64,000 bases of DNA, from positions 2,542,001 through 2,606,000 of the forward strand of contig NZ_VIVK01000001.1 in assembly GCF_007828865.1 (NCBI RefSeq), in the 5' to 3' direction. The DNA is from Kribbella amoyensis. Its GTDB lineage: Bacteria; Actinomycetota; Actinomycetes; Propionibacteriales; Kribbellaceae. Shown here piece by piece: positions 9,300 through 18,011 of this stretch (its first letter is position 1; each line of letters opens with the position of its first letter). Below the pieces are notes generated by a model. The model was given only the letters and a program-made list of their open reading frames with translations. It did not search any database and was not told the origin of the DNA. The position numbers were made by a program, and so were the translations under genes.

Positions 9300-11905
9300 C
9301 CCCGGAACGCCTCCGCGGTCAGGAAGCCGAGCTGCGCCGTCTTCGTCCCGCCGTCCGGCAGCGTGATCTTCACCTCCGGCCCGAGCGTGAACCCGGTCCG
9401 CCGCAAACGGTCCACGGCGCGGTCGTTCCGGGTATCCGGCTCGCCCACCAGCCGCGGATGCCCGAGGTGGCCGAAGACGAAGATCCCCAACACGCGCAGC
9501 AGATTCCCCGTGAACCCAGGCCGCGCGGCCCCCGGCGCGACCAGCAGATGCAGCCCGATATCGCCTGCCTCGACCGCGTACGCCGCACCGACCGGATCCG
9601 CCTGCGGGTCGTACGTCTGCACCAGCGCGATCGGTACGTCGTCCAGGTGCACCACGTACACGTGATGGGTCGGCACCGAATCGAGGAAGCGATAAATCTC
9701 CGCGATCTCGTCCCGCGACAACCGCCCCATTCCCCAGAAGCTCGCGCGTTCCGCGCTGACCCAACCGTGGATCAGGTCGAGATCCCGCTCCGGGTCCGCC
9801 TCGATCACCCGGACCACCCCGAACCCGGCGAGCTCGTGAACGAAGGTCCGGTCCTCCTGCACCAGCTGATCCCACTCGGTCACGATCGGCGCCAACTCAC
9901 CGCGCTGCCACAACGGCAACTGATCGTGGTGATGCGGATCGCCCAGCACCCCCGACGCCCCGAGCGGCACGATCCACGCGCTGTCCTCCCGCCGAGCCAG
10001 GTCCCACGCGTACCGAGCGGCCGAACCCCGGATACAGACATCGCTGGGACCGGGAACGGCGGACGTGGACATCACGCAATGGTGGTCCCCGGAGACGCTG
10101 AGGTCGAACGGCTGCTCGCCGGGCCCGAACACGGGACCGCGCAACGCGTGCAACGGCGTCAGCTGATGCGTGTCACCCCAAGGACCACGGGGTCTCCGCG
10201 CAGCGACGTCCTCGAGCGCGTCCCGGCCGAGAACGGCCAGGTCGATCGACCGCAGGAGCTCGGTGGTGAGCAGGTTCTCCAGGCCGAAGGTGACATGGGT
10301 CAGAGTGTCGAGCCACGGCACGAACAGCTCCGGACACTCCGGCGCGTCGTCCAACCCGGCGAGCGCCGGATGATCCGCGATCCGACGCGCCAGCGCCTTG
10401 CGGACCGCGGCGTACTCCGAGGCGACGGTACTCCCTGCGTCCATCCGCCGGTCCCACGCCAGCAGCCGATCACGCAATGCGGAGGCCGCCGGGGTGAGGT
10501 CGTCCAGCCGTTCCAGCAGGTCGAGCAGGAGCCCGGCTGATCCGAGCCAGGTGTCCGTGTGGACGACCGGCATCTCGTCGACGCGCCAGCCCGTCCGCTC
10601 GCTGAGGAGCTCCCGGATCCGCCGGGACCGATGCGGCGCGGCGAACTCGACCCCGAGCGATCCGGCCAGCTCTCGCGCGTTCGCCATCACGGCGACGTCG
10701 TCGACCGTTGCCCGCGGCATCTGCTCGTACCAGCCCTGCCAGCCGTACTCCGCCTCCCAGCCCGGAACGATGCGCAGCCGGTTGGCCTCGTGGCGTCGCG
10801 GGACCAGCCCGGCCGTCCGGTGCAGGAGGCCGCCTTCGGTATCGGCGGCGAGGACCACGTTCACCGGTTCGACCCAAGCGTCCACGGCCGCGTCGATGTC
10901 GGCGACAGTGCTTGCCCTCAGCAACTTCGGCAGCACCTCGAACCCGATCCGCCCGGTCACCCGTGGCGGGTACCGCAAGCTGATCGCCGTCTCCGCTTCG
11001 GGCCCACCGATGATCACCGGCCCACGCGCCGTCTCGATCACCTCGACCGCCACGTCGTCGGCCCCCGCGACGGCCACCGTCTCCGTCTGCGCCTTGGCCT
11101 GCTCCCAGCCGTCCGGCCCCAGGGCTTCCACGCCGGAGGCGGTGCGGCGGAGTTGCTCGCGGTACAGGTCCTGGTAGTCGGCCATCGCGTTCGTGATCGC
11201 CCACGCGACCCCGCCGGTGTGACCGAAGTGCGCGAGCCCCGGGATCCCGGGAACGGCGAGCCCGATCACGTCGTACTCCGGGCAGGCCAGCCGAATCTGC
11301 TGGTAGACGCCGGGGCTCTCGATGTACCGATGCGGGTCACCCGCGATGATCGGCTGTCCGGTCGCGGTCCGGTCGCCCGGGATCAGCCAGCCGTTGCTGC
11401 CCGCGGTTCGCGGACCCTCCGAGGTGAACAGGTCGATCGCCTCGTCCCCGAGCTTCCGGGCGACCTGGTCGCGCCAGAGTTTTGTCGGGAAGCCGGCGAA
11501 GAGGATGTGCACGGCCAGCCAGATCCCGACCGGCGTCCACGGCTCCCACTCCTCGAGAATCAGCCCGGTCGCCGCGAACTCGGGCGCCCTCGCCGCCCCG
11601 CCGGGGAGCGCGTGGTTGACCCCGGCAACGTACGCCTCGATCCATTCCCGGGTCTCGTCGTCGAGCGCCGCGAAGCAGCGCTGCGCGGTGTCGGACAAGC
11701 GGGCCTGCCGGGCGAACACGTCCCAGCCGACCGCCTCGCCGCCGAGGAACGCCGCGCTGGTCCCTAGCAGCCGCCGGCGTTCCAGCTCGAGCTGCCAGGC
11801 CCGGTCCGCGGCCGCGTTGGTGCCCTGCAGGTACGCGAGTGCGAGTGGATCGCCGGCCCGCAGGTGCGGGACACCCCAGGGATCCCGGAAGACTTTGGCG
11901 TTCAC
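9272..11905 (-). CDS. Penicillin-acylase family / siderophore GNAT acyltransferase fusion
   Basis: An 877-residue fusion starting at GTG 11905. Residues 1 to about 640 match the penicillin acylase (Ntn-hydrolase) family: an N-terminal DPWGVPHLRA block, and GSNGW with Ser170 as the expected autocatalytic nucleophile after the spacer. Residues 697 to about 870 match the IucB/AlcB/MbtK acyltransferases that acylate N-hydroxylysine or similar amines of hydroxamate siderophores (DLDLIHGW, DIGLHLLVAP, EPDTRN). No signal peptide is seen, so it should be cytoplasmic, unlike secreted acylases such as PvdQ. It diverges from a siderophore-interacting protein gene with an iron box between, so iron-starvation expression is expected. 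The acyltransferase half implies hydroxamate formation; the acylase substrate is unknown and could be an acylated siderophore intermediate or a foreign siderophore. Confidence 0.88.
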   Translation of the reverse strand: MNAKVFRDPWGVPHLRAGDPLALAYLQGTNAAADRAWQLELERRRLLGTSAAFLGGEAVGWDVFARQARLSDTAQRCFAALDDETREWIEAYVAGVNHALPGGAARAPEFAATGLILEEWEPWTPVGIWLAVHILFAGFPTKLWRDQVARKLGDEAIDLFTSEGPRTAGSNGWLIPGDRTATGQPIIAGDPHRYIESPGVYQQIRLACPEYDVIGLAVPGIPGLAHFGHTGGVAWAITNAMADYQDLYREQLRRTASGVEALGPDGWEQAKAQTETVAVAGADDVAVEVIETARGPVIIGGPEAETAISLRYPPRVTGRIGFEVLPKLLRASTVADIDAAVDAWVEPVNVVLAADTEGGLLHRTAGLVPRRHEANRLRIVPGWEAEYGWQGWYEQMPRATVDDVAVMANARELAGSLGVEFAAPHRSRRIRELLSERTGWRVDEMPVVHTDTWLGSAGLLLDLLERLDDLTPAASALRDRLLAWDRRMDAGSTVASEYAAVRKALARRIADHPALAGLDDAPECPELFVPWLDTLTHVTFGLENLLTTELLRSIDLAVLGRDALEDVAARRPRGPWGDTHQLTPLHALRGPVFGPGEQPFDLSVSGDHHCVMSTSAVPGPSDVCIRGSAARYAWDLARREDSAWIVPLGASGVLGDPHHHDQLPLWQRGELAPIVTEWDQLVQEDRTFVHELAGFGVVRVIEADPERDLDLIHGWVSAERASFWGMGRLSRDEIAEIYRFLDSVPTHHVYVVHLDDVPIALVQTYDPQADPVGAAYAVEAGDIGLHLLVAPGAARPGFTGNLLRVLGIFVFGHLGHPRLVGEPDTRNDRAVDRLRRTGFTLGPEVKITLPDGGTKTAQLGFLTAEAFRGQGRPMRSS

Positions 11906-11923
11906 TGCACATCCCGCTCCCAG

Positions 11924-11942
11924 TTAGGTTAGCCTTCGCTAA
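11924..11942. promoter_or_regulatory. Iron box (DtxR/IdeR-type operator)
   Basis: The 19-bp sequence TTAGGTTAGCCTTCGCTAA matches the actinobacterial iron box (TTAGGTTAG followed by an inverted CTAA half). It sits in the 93-bp divergent space between the acylase-GNAT fusion and the siderophore-interacting protein, so one Fe(II)-bound repressor dimer could shut off both genes. The left half is perfect and the right half is partly degenerate. Confidence 0.85.
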
Positions 11943-11998
11943 CTTACAAGTCAGCTTGTTCGGGCCGCAATGGCCATTTTCGCCGGAAGGAGTCGCTC

Positions 11999-12718
11999 GT
12001 GGGGCATGGCTGGGAAGGGGTGGTCCTCAAGCTGTTCCGCGGCAAGGACTTCGAGTTCACCGTGACCGGCGCCGAACAGGTGACCGAACGCTATCGCCGG
12101 GTGCACTTCACCGACGGCGGGCTGCTCGCGGCGGTCGGCACGCACCCGACCATGTGGGTGCGGCTGTGGTTCGACAACGCGGGCAAGCCGCACCAGCGCG
12201 CGTACACCCTGGTCGACCCGGACGTCGAGGCGGGGACGTTCAGCCTGGAGTTCGCGCTGCACGACGGCTGCGCGTCGGACTGGTCGCTCAAGGCCGAGCC
12301 GGGTGACACCATCGAGGCGACCCTGCAGGGCACCGGGTTCGAGGTACCGGACCCGTTGCCGGAGCGGATGCTGGTGATCGGCGACCCGGCCTCGCTGCCG
12401 GCGATCAACTCGCTGCTCGGGGTGGCGCCGAAGCTGCCGGCCACGATCTGGTTCGAGACCTCGCACGACTCCGACCACGACCTGCCGATGCGCTTCGACC
12501 CGGACCGGCACGACGTCCGTCACGTCCACCGGTCCGACGGGCAACTGGTCGAGGACGTGAAGGCGACGCTGCCCGCGTTGGTGGCGGACCCGGCCTCCGC
12601 GTTCGTGTGGATCGCCTGCGACACCGCGACCACCCGCACGCTCACGTCGTACGTGCTGAAGGAGCTGCGGATCCCGAAGGACCGGGTCAAGGCGCTCGGT
12701 TATTGGCGCGCGGCCTGA
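11999..12718 (+). CDS. Siderophore-interacting (ferric reductase-like) protein
   Basis: A 239-residue flavin/NAD(P)H-binding reductase of the SIP/ViuB family, which reduces iron in imported ferric siderophores in the cytoplasm. The N-terminal FAD domain carries the QRAYTLVD segment (RxYT motif), followed by the C-terminal nucleotide domain with IGDPASLPAI and a terminal GYWR. Length is typical or slightly short for the family. Start GTG 11999 is set by AAGGAG seven bases upstream. It is transcribed away from the acylase-GNAT gene under the iron box, which fits iron acquisition. It lacks membrane segments. Confidence 0.93.
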   Translation: MGHGWEGVVLKLFRGKDFEFTVTGAEQVTERYRRVHFTDGGLLAAVGTHPTMWVRLWFDNAGKPHQRAYTLVDPDVEAGTFSLEFALHDGCASDWSLKAEPGDTIEATLQGTGFEVPDPLPERMLVIGDPASLPAINSLLGVAPKLPATIWFETSHDSDHDLPMRFDPDRHDVRHVHRSDGQLVEDVKATLPALVADPASAFVWIACDTATTRTLTSYVLKELRIPKDRVKALGYWRAA

Positions 12719-12743
12719 CACGAAGCCCGGATAGCTTGGCCGG

Positions 12744-13214
12744 GTGATCCGTACCCTCGACCCGGCCGACCCCGCGATCGGCCCCCGTCTGCTCGCGATC
12801 CAGCACGCCGCGTACGCCGTCGAGGCCGAGCTGATCGGCTTCGACGGCATCCCGCCGTTGCGCGAGGACCTGCCGGCCCTGATGGCCTCGACCGAACACT
12901 GGCTGGGCCGCTTCGTCGACGACGCCCTGGTCGCCGCGGTCGCGTACGAGCTGCCCGACGACCGGACCGTCGACATCACCCGCCTCGTCGTCGACCCCGC
13001 GTACGCCCGGCAGGGGCACGCACGGGCCCTCCTCGACAGCCTCGACGACGTCCAGCCGAGACCGGTCGCCGTCGTGTCGACCGGGACGGCCAACACGCCG
13101 GCGATCGCGCTCTACCAGGGCCGCGGCTTCGAGGAGACCGACCGCCTCGAGATCGCCCCGGGCGTCACCATCACCCGCTTCCGCCGGTCCCGCGACGAGA
13201 TCGGACTCACCTGA
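12744..13214 (+). CDS. GNAT family N-acetyltransferase
   Basis: A 156-residue GNAT protein. The acetyl-CoA-binding region is visible as DITRLVVDPAYARQGHARALL (a relaxed RQGHARA version of the Q/RxxGxA loop), followed by the C-terminal ALYQGRGFEE block. The substrate cannot be predicted. Start GTG 12744 has no Shine-Dalgarno but lies six bases after TAGCTT, a -10-like hexamer, suggesting a leaderless message. It lies 25 bp after the siderophore-interacting gene and stops three bases before the convergent arabinofuranosidase. Confidence 0.88.
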   Translation: MIRTLDPADPAIGPRLLAIQHAAYAVEAELIGFDGIPPLREDLPALMASTEHWLGRFVDDALVAAVAYELPDDRTVDITRLVVDPAYARQGHARALLDSLDDVQPRPVAVVSTGTANTPAIALYQGRGFEETDRLEIAPGVTITRFRRSRDEIGLT

Positions 13215-13216
13215 GC

Positions 13217-14719
13217 TCAGGCCAAACCGAGGGCGGTCCAGGAGATCGCCGGGAGGGTGAGCTTCAGCCGGCCGTCGGCGAGCTGGACGCCTTCGGTCGG
13301 GCGCGGGGTGACGCGGTCCGGGTTCGTGGCGGAGTTGACGGCGAGCGGGTCGGCATCGGTGAGGGTATGGGCCTCGAGGATCTCGGCCACCGCGGTGCGG
13401 GTGAGATCCACCTCGACCTCGATCGGGGTGTCGGCCGAGCGGTTCACCAGGAACACGGCGAGCTTGCCGCCCTCGTCGTACGTCGCGACCGCGTCGACCG
13501 CGGGCACCTCGCCGAACTTGGCCGTCTCGATCAGCGGCGACGAGGTCTCCACCCGGAGCACGTCACCGGCCGCGAGCCGGGAGGTGAGCGCGAACGGGTG
13601 GAACGTCGGCTGCCGCCAGGCCGGGCCGCCGGGCTCGGTCATGATCGGCGCGATCACGTTCGCCAGCTGGGCCAGACAGGCGACCGCGACCCGGTCGCTG
13701 TGCCGGAGCAACGAGATCAGCAAGTTGCCGACGACAACGGCATCGGCGACGTTGTACTCGTCCTCGATCCGCCGCGGCGCCACCTCCCACTGGTCGCCGG
13801 GGCCGTCGGTCCGCCGGGAACGCTCGCCGTACCAGACGTTCCACTCGTCGAACGAGATGTCGATCCGCTTGCGGCTCTTCAGCTCCGCGCCCACGTGGTC
13901 GGCGCTGGCCACGACCGAGTCGATGAAGCGGTCCATGTCCACGGCGGACGCGAGGAACGAGGCCGTGTCCCCGTCGTCGTTGCCGTAGTACGCGTGACAG
14001 GAGATGTGATCGACGAAGTCGTAGCTCTCCCGCAGGACCTCGCGTTCCCAGGTCCCGAAGGTCGGCATCCGCGAGCTGGACGACCCGCACGCGACCAGTT
14101 GCAGGTCCGGCTCGACCATCCGCATCGCCCGCGCCGTCTCGGCCGCCAGCCGGCCGTACTCCGTGGCCGTCTTGTGCCCGATCTGCCACGGCCCGTCCAG
14201 CTCGTTGCCGAGACACCACCAGGTGATCCCGTACGGTGTGGTCGCGCCGTGCTGCCCGCGCAGGTCCGACAGTGCCGTCCCGCCCGGGTGATTCGCGTAC
14301 TCCAGCAGGTCGAGCGCCTCCTGGACCCCGCGGGTGCCGAGGTTGACCGCCATCATCGGCTCGACGTCGGCCTTGGCGCACCAGCGGATGAACTCGTCCA
14401 GGCCGAACTGGTTCGTCTCGACGCTGTGCCAGGCCAGGTCCAGTCGGCGCGGCCGGCCCTCCCGCGGCCCGACACCGTCCTCCCAGCGGTACCCGGAGAC
14501 GAAGTTGCCGCCGGGGTAGCGGACCAGCGAGACGCCGAGCTCGCGGGTCAGTTCGAGGACGTCCTTGCGGAATCCGTCCTCGTCCGCGGTCGCGTGGCCG
14601 GGCTCGTAGATCCCGGTGTAGACGCAGCGGCCCATGTGCTCCACGAAGGTACCGAAGGTCCGGCGGTTGACCGGCGCGATCGTGAAGGCGGGATCGAGGA
14701 CGAGTGAGGCAGAGGTCAC
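13217..14719 (-). CDS. GH51 alpha-L-arabinofuranosidase
   Basis: A 500-residue retaining glycosidase of family GH51, releasing terminal arabinofuranose from arabinan or arabinoxylan oligosaccharides. The acid/base glutamate is in GNELDG (Glu173) and the nucleophile is in FDEWNVWYG (Glu292), both in the expected order. No signal peptide is present, so it acts in the cytoplasm on imported oligosaccharides. I chose GTG 14719 because ACAGGAG lies eight bases upstream and a longer start would run into the preceding permease gene. It is the last gene of the binding protein-permease-permease-hydrolase operon, 31 bp after the second permease. Confidence 0.95.
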   Translation of the reverse strand: MTSASLVLDPAFTIAPVNRRTFGTFVEHMGRCVYTGIYEPGHATADEDGFRKDVLELTRELGVSLVRYPGGNFVSGYRWEDGVGPREGRPRRLDLAWHSVETNQFGLDEFIRWCAKADVEPMMAVNLGTRGVQEALDLLEYANHPGGTALSDLRGQHGATTPYGITWWCLGNELDGPWQIGHKTATEYGRLAAETARAMRMVEPDLQLVACGSSSSRMPTFGTWEREVLRESYDFVDHISCHAYYGNDDGDTASFLASAVDMDRFIDSVVASADHVGAELKSRKRIDISFDEWNVWYGERSRRTDGPGDQWEVAPRRIEDEYNVADAVVVGNLLISLLRHSDRVAVACLAQLANVIAPIMTEPGGPAWRQPTFHPFALTSRLAAGDVLRVETSSPLIETAKFGEVPAVDAVATYDEGGKLAVFLVNRSADTPIEVEVDLTRTAVAEILEAHTLTDADPLAVNSATNPDRVTPRPTEGVQLADGRLKLTLPAISWTALGLA

Positions 14720-14750
14720 GGGGGTGGCTCCTGTCGTGGGGTGGAGGGGG

Positions 14751-15620
14751 TCAGCCCTTGATGCCGGCGTCGCCGACACCGCGGACGACCTGGCGTTGGA
14801 AGAGGGCGAAGACGATCAGCAGCGGCAGGCCGCCGAGGACGGCCGACGCCATGATCTGGGCGTAGCGCAGGCCGTACGAGCCCTGCACGTTGGCGAGTCC
14901 GACCGGGATCGTCATCATCGACGGGTCGGTGGTCACGATGAACGGCCAGAGGAAGTTGTTCCAGGCCCCGATGAAGGTGAAGATGGCGACCGCGCCGAGC
15001 ACCGGCCGCGACATCGGCACCATCACGCTCCAGACGATCCGCAGCCGGGTCGCACCGTCCACCCGGGCCGCGTCCTCGTAGTCACGGGAGACGCCGTCGA
15101 AAAACTTCTTCAGCACGAACACCATCACCGGCGCGACCACCTGCGGCAACACGATGCCCCAGTACGTGTCGACCAGCCGCAGGCTCGACATCTCCTGGAA
15201 CAACGGCACGATCAGCACCTGCGGCGGGACCAGGATGCCGGCGATCAGCAGGCCGAACAGGACGCGCCGGCCGGGGAACGTGGTCCGGGAGAACCCGTAC
15301 GCCGCGAGCGTGGACACGCCCAACGTCAGAACGGTCACCAGGCAGGCCACGATCGTGCTGTTCAGGAACCAGCGCAGGATCGAACCCTGGTCCACCACGC
15401 TCTGGTACGCCGCGAAGGTCGGTGCCTCCGGCAACCAGGTGATCGGGGTCCGGGTGGTCTCCGGTTCGGGTTTGAGCGAGGTGTCGACGGCCCACAGCAA
15501 CGGGGCCAGCCAGACCAGCGCGAGCAGGACCGCGCCGACCGCCAGCGCGACCTGGGGAAACGTGAACCGTGGTACGACCGGGCCGCTCGGCTTCGTCCTC
15601 GGGATCGTCACGGAGCTCAT
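14751..15620 (-). CDS. Carbohydrate ABC transporter permease (MalG type)
   Basis: A 289-residue inner-membrane permease with six predicted membrane segments and the EAA loop typical of the MalG family (DYEDAARVDGATRLRIV), which contacts the ATPase. It partners the upstream MalF-type permease and the lipoprotein binding protein for oligosaccharide import. The start ATG 15620 overlaps the preceding stop as ATGA and has AAGGAGG upstream. No ATPase gene lies in the cluster, so a shared MsiK-like ATPase encoded elsewhere is probably used, as is usual in actinomycetes. Confidence 0.95.
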   Translation of the reverse strand: MSSVTIPRTKPSGPVVPRFTFPQVALAVGAVLLALVWLAPLLWAVDTSLKPEPETTRTPITWLPEAPTFAAYQSVVDQGSILRWFLNSTIVACLVTVLTLGVSTLAAYGFSRTTFPGRRVLFGLLIAGILVPPQVLIVPLFQEMSSLRLVDTYWGIVLPQVVAPVMVFVLKKFFDGVSRDYEDAARVDGATRLRIVWSVMVPMSRPVLGAVAIFTFIGAWNNFLWPFIVTTDPSMMTIPVGLANVQGSYGLRYAQIMASAVLGGLPLLIVFALFQRQVVRGVGDAGIKG

Positions 15621-16561
15621 CGGTCCGCCTCCTTCCGGCCGCCGAACAGCCTGAACTGCGCGATCGACACGATCACGATGACGAGGAAGAACATGTACGA
15701 GACCGCGGACGCGTAGCCGATCCGGTAACTGGTGAAGCCGCTCTCGTAGATGTACTGGATGATCGGCCGGGTGGCGTAGTTCGGGCCGCCGTCGGTCATC
15801 AGGTAGATCTGGTCGAAGATCTTCAGCGACGCGACCAGCTGCAGCACGACGATCAGCCCGGTGGTCCGGCTGAGCAGCGGCAGGGTGATCCGGAACAGTT
15901 GCTGCCGGCCACTCGCCCCGTCGATCGCGGCGGCCTCGTAGACCTGCTCGGGGATGCCCTGCAACGCGGCCAGGTAGAGCAGGAAGTTGAACCCCACGGT
16001 CCACCAGACCGTGGTGATCACGACCGCGAGCATGGCCCGGTTCTCGGTGTTCAGCCAGTCGATCTCGGCGAACCCGCCGGCCGTCAGCAGCCCGTTCACC
16101 AGGCCGAAGCCGGGCTGGTAGATCCACACCCAGATCAGCGTGACCACGGTCGCGGGCAGCACGAACGGCGCGAAGTAGGCGAACCGCAGGAACCAGCCGA
16201 GCAGGCCCTGGCGGTTCGCGAGCAGCGCCATCACGAGCGCGATCACGACCAGCGGCGGCGTACTCATCGCGGTGAAGACCAGGGTGTTCCTCAGCGACGC
16301 CCAGACCGCGGGATCGCCGAACATCTCCTGCCAGTTGCGCAGGCCGAGGAACTCCTGCTGCACGCCGGCCAGGCTGGTGTTGAAGAAGCTGTTCCACAGG
16401 CCGGACAACGTCGGCCAGAGCAGGAAGAACGCGAACAGCACGCCGAACGGGGCAACGAAGAAGAGGCCGCCCCATTTCTCGGTCCAGGGTGGTCCCGGTC
16501 GCTGCGGCGCGGTCGTGGTCGGTGGGCTGGAGGTGGTGCGGGGCGGTGTCTGCACGGCCAT
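15617..16561 (-). CDS. Carbohydrate ABC transporter permease (MalF type)
   Basis: A 314-residue permease. A Pro/Thr-rich N-terminal cytoplasmic tail of about 28 residues precedes six hydrophobic segments, and the EAA loop reads EQVYEAAAIDGASG. It forms a heterodimer with the MalG-type protein. Start ATG 16561 has AGGAGC about seven bases upstream. It begins 14 bp after the binding-protein stop and ends with a four-base ATGA overlap, so the two permeases are translationally coupled. The linked GH51 gene suggests arabinose-containing oligosaccharides as substrate. Confidence 0.95.
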   Translation of the reverse strand: MAVQTPPRTTSSPPTTTAPQRPGPPWTEKWGGLFFVAPFGVLFAFFLLWPTLSGLWNSFFNTSLAGVQQEFLGLRNWQEMFGDPAVWASLRNTLVFTAMSTPPLVVIALVMALLANRQGLLGWFLRFAYFAPFVLPATVVTLIWVWIYQPGFGLVNGLLTAGGFAEIDWLNTENRAMLAVVITTVWWTVGFNFLLYLAALQGIPEQVYEAAAIDGASGRQQLFRITLPLLSRTTGLIVVLQLVASLKIFDQIYLMTDGGPNYATRPIIQYIYESGFTSYRIGYASAVSYMFFLVIVIVSIAQFRLFGGRKEADR

Positions 16562-16575
16562 CGGGTCAGCTCCTG

Positions 16576-17862
16576 TCAGACCGGGGACGGGGTGTCGAGC
16601 AGCTTCCGGGTGGCGGCCTTGAACTGGTCGAGGCCCTGGCGAGGCGTCGTCCGGCCGGCCAGTACTCCCGCGAAGGCGGCCCCCGCTTCGTTCTGCAGCT
16701 GCGCGCCGGATCCGCTGAACCACGCGTCCGGGTCGAACAGCACGTCGGGCGCGACCGAGCGGTACTCGGCCTGCGGCTTGAGGTTCAGGTACTCCGGACT
16801 GGCGACCACCGGCTGGTACGCGGGGATGTGACCGCCCGCCGCCCACTCCGCGCTGTTCTTCAGCATCCAGGCGATGTACTCGATCGTCGCCGCGGTGTCG
16901 GCCTCGTTCCGGACGGCCTGGTGCGGCAGCACGAACGTGTGCGCGTCCCCGGCGTACTTCGGCACGTCGTACACGACCGGGAACGGCGCCATGCTGAACG
17001 GCAGCTTCGCGGTCTGGTACGTCGTCACCTCCCACTCGCCGTTGAAGCTCAGCCCGGCGTCACCGTTGCTGAACTGGGCCACCAGCGACGGGTAGTCGGC
17101 CGACTTCGGGGTGAGTCCGTCGGCGGCGAGTTTCGCCATCAGCCCCAGGGCTTCCAGCGCCTTCGCGTCGTCGATCACCAGGTCCCGGCCGGACTCGTCG
17201 AAGAACCCGCCCTCCAGTTGGCCGTAGAGGGTCCACCACATCCGCCACGGGTTGGTGGTCTCGATCGACGCGGCGAACTTGCCGGTCACCTCCTTGACCG
17301 CGCGGAGCATGTCGAGGAACGGCTCCACGCCACGGACCGGCTTGATCCGCCCGTCCGGACCGAGCAGCCCGGCCTTCGCGCAGATGTCGGTGTTGTAGTA
17401 GAGGACGAACGGGTGCTGGTCGAGCGGGACGGCGTACAGCTGTCCGTCGATCTTGCAGCGGTCCCAGGTGGCGGGCAGGAAGTCCGGCTCGGTGATGCCG
17501 GCCTTCGCCAGCAGGTCGAGCGGGATCGGGTCGAGCATGGTGGCCGGGCTGAAACCCTTCAGCCGGGACAGGTGCAGGGTGGCGACCTCGGGGGCGCGGC
17601 CGCCGGCCGCCGACATCGCCAGCTTGGTGTAGAACGGCGGGCCCCAGGCCAGCGTGTGCGCCTCGAAGGCCATGTCCTTGTGTTCGGCAACGAACTTGTC
17701 GTGGATCTGCAGCAGCCGGGCGCCGTCGCCGCCGCCGAACAGGTTCCACTCACGGATCCGCGCGTCCCGGCGCAGCGATCCGCAGCCGCCGAGGGTGGCG
17801 ACGCCGGCCAGGCCGAGCGCGGCCGTCAGCACGGTGCGTCGGGTGGGGTGGGATGCAGTCAT
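16576..17862 (-). CDS. Sugar ABC transporter substrate-binding lipoprotein
   Basis: A 428-residue extracellular solute-binding protein of cluster B (family 1). The N-terminus has twin arginines (RRTVL), a hydrophobic stretch and the lipobox LGGC with Cys27, so it is likely exported, possibly by Tat, and lipid-anchored. Aromatic residues throughout fit sugar binding. Start ATG 17862 follows GGGAGG. It is the first gene of the arabino-oligosaccharide operon and has a palindromic LacI-type operator just upstream. Confidence 0.95.
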   Translation of the reverse strand: MTASHPTRRTVLTAALGLAGVATLGGCGSLRRDARIREWNLFGGGDGARLLQIHDKFVAEHKDMAFEAHTLAWGPPFYTKLAMSAAGGRAPEVATLHLSRLKGFSPATMLDPIPLDLLAKAGITEPDFLPATWDRCKIDGQLYAVPLDQHPFVLYYNTDICAKAGLLGPDGRIKPVRGVEPFLDMLRAVKEVTGKFAASIETTNPWRMWWTLYGQLEGGFFDESGRDLVIDDAKALEALGLMAKLAADGLTPKSADYPSLVAQFSNGDAGLSFNGEWEVTTYQTAKLPFSMAPFPVVYDVPKYAGDAHTFVLPHQAVRNEADTAATIEYIAWMLKNSAEWAAGGHIPAYQPVVASPEYLNLKPQAEYRSVAPDVLFDPDAWFSGSGAQLQNEAGAAFAGVLAGRTTPRQGLDQFKAATRKLLDTPSPV

Positions 17863-17949
17863 TCGCGTGTCCTCCCGGGGGCGGTGGAGCACGGGTGCGG
17901 GCAGGCTTCAGTACCGCACCGGCCTGTGGGTGGAGGCTGCCGGTGCGCA

Positions 17950-17969
17950 CTTCTACATCGGTGTAGAAG
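17950..17969. promoter_or_regulatory. LacI-family operator palindrome
   Basis: A perfect inverted repeat, CTTCTACA-TCGG-TGTAGAAG, lies 88 bp upstream of the binding-protein gene and just downstream of a plausible minus-strand promoter (TTGACG at 17994-17999 and CATCAT at 17971-17976, 17-bp spacing). This is where a repressor would block initiation. The adjacent LacI-family gene is the obvious candidate to bind it. Confidence 0.75.
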
Positions 17970-18011
17970 GATGATGCCGACGCACCGCGAAGGCGTCAAG
18001 GCCTGGTCCGG

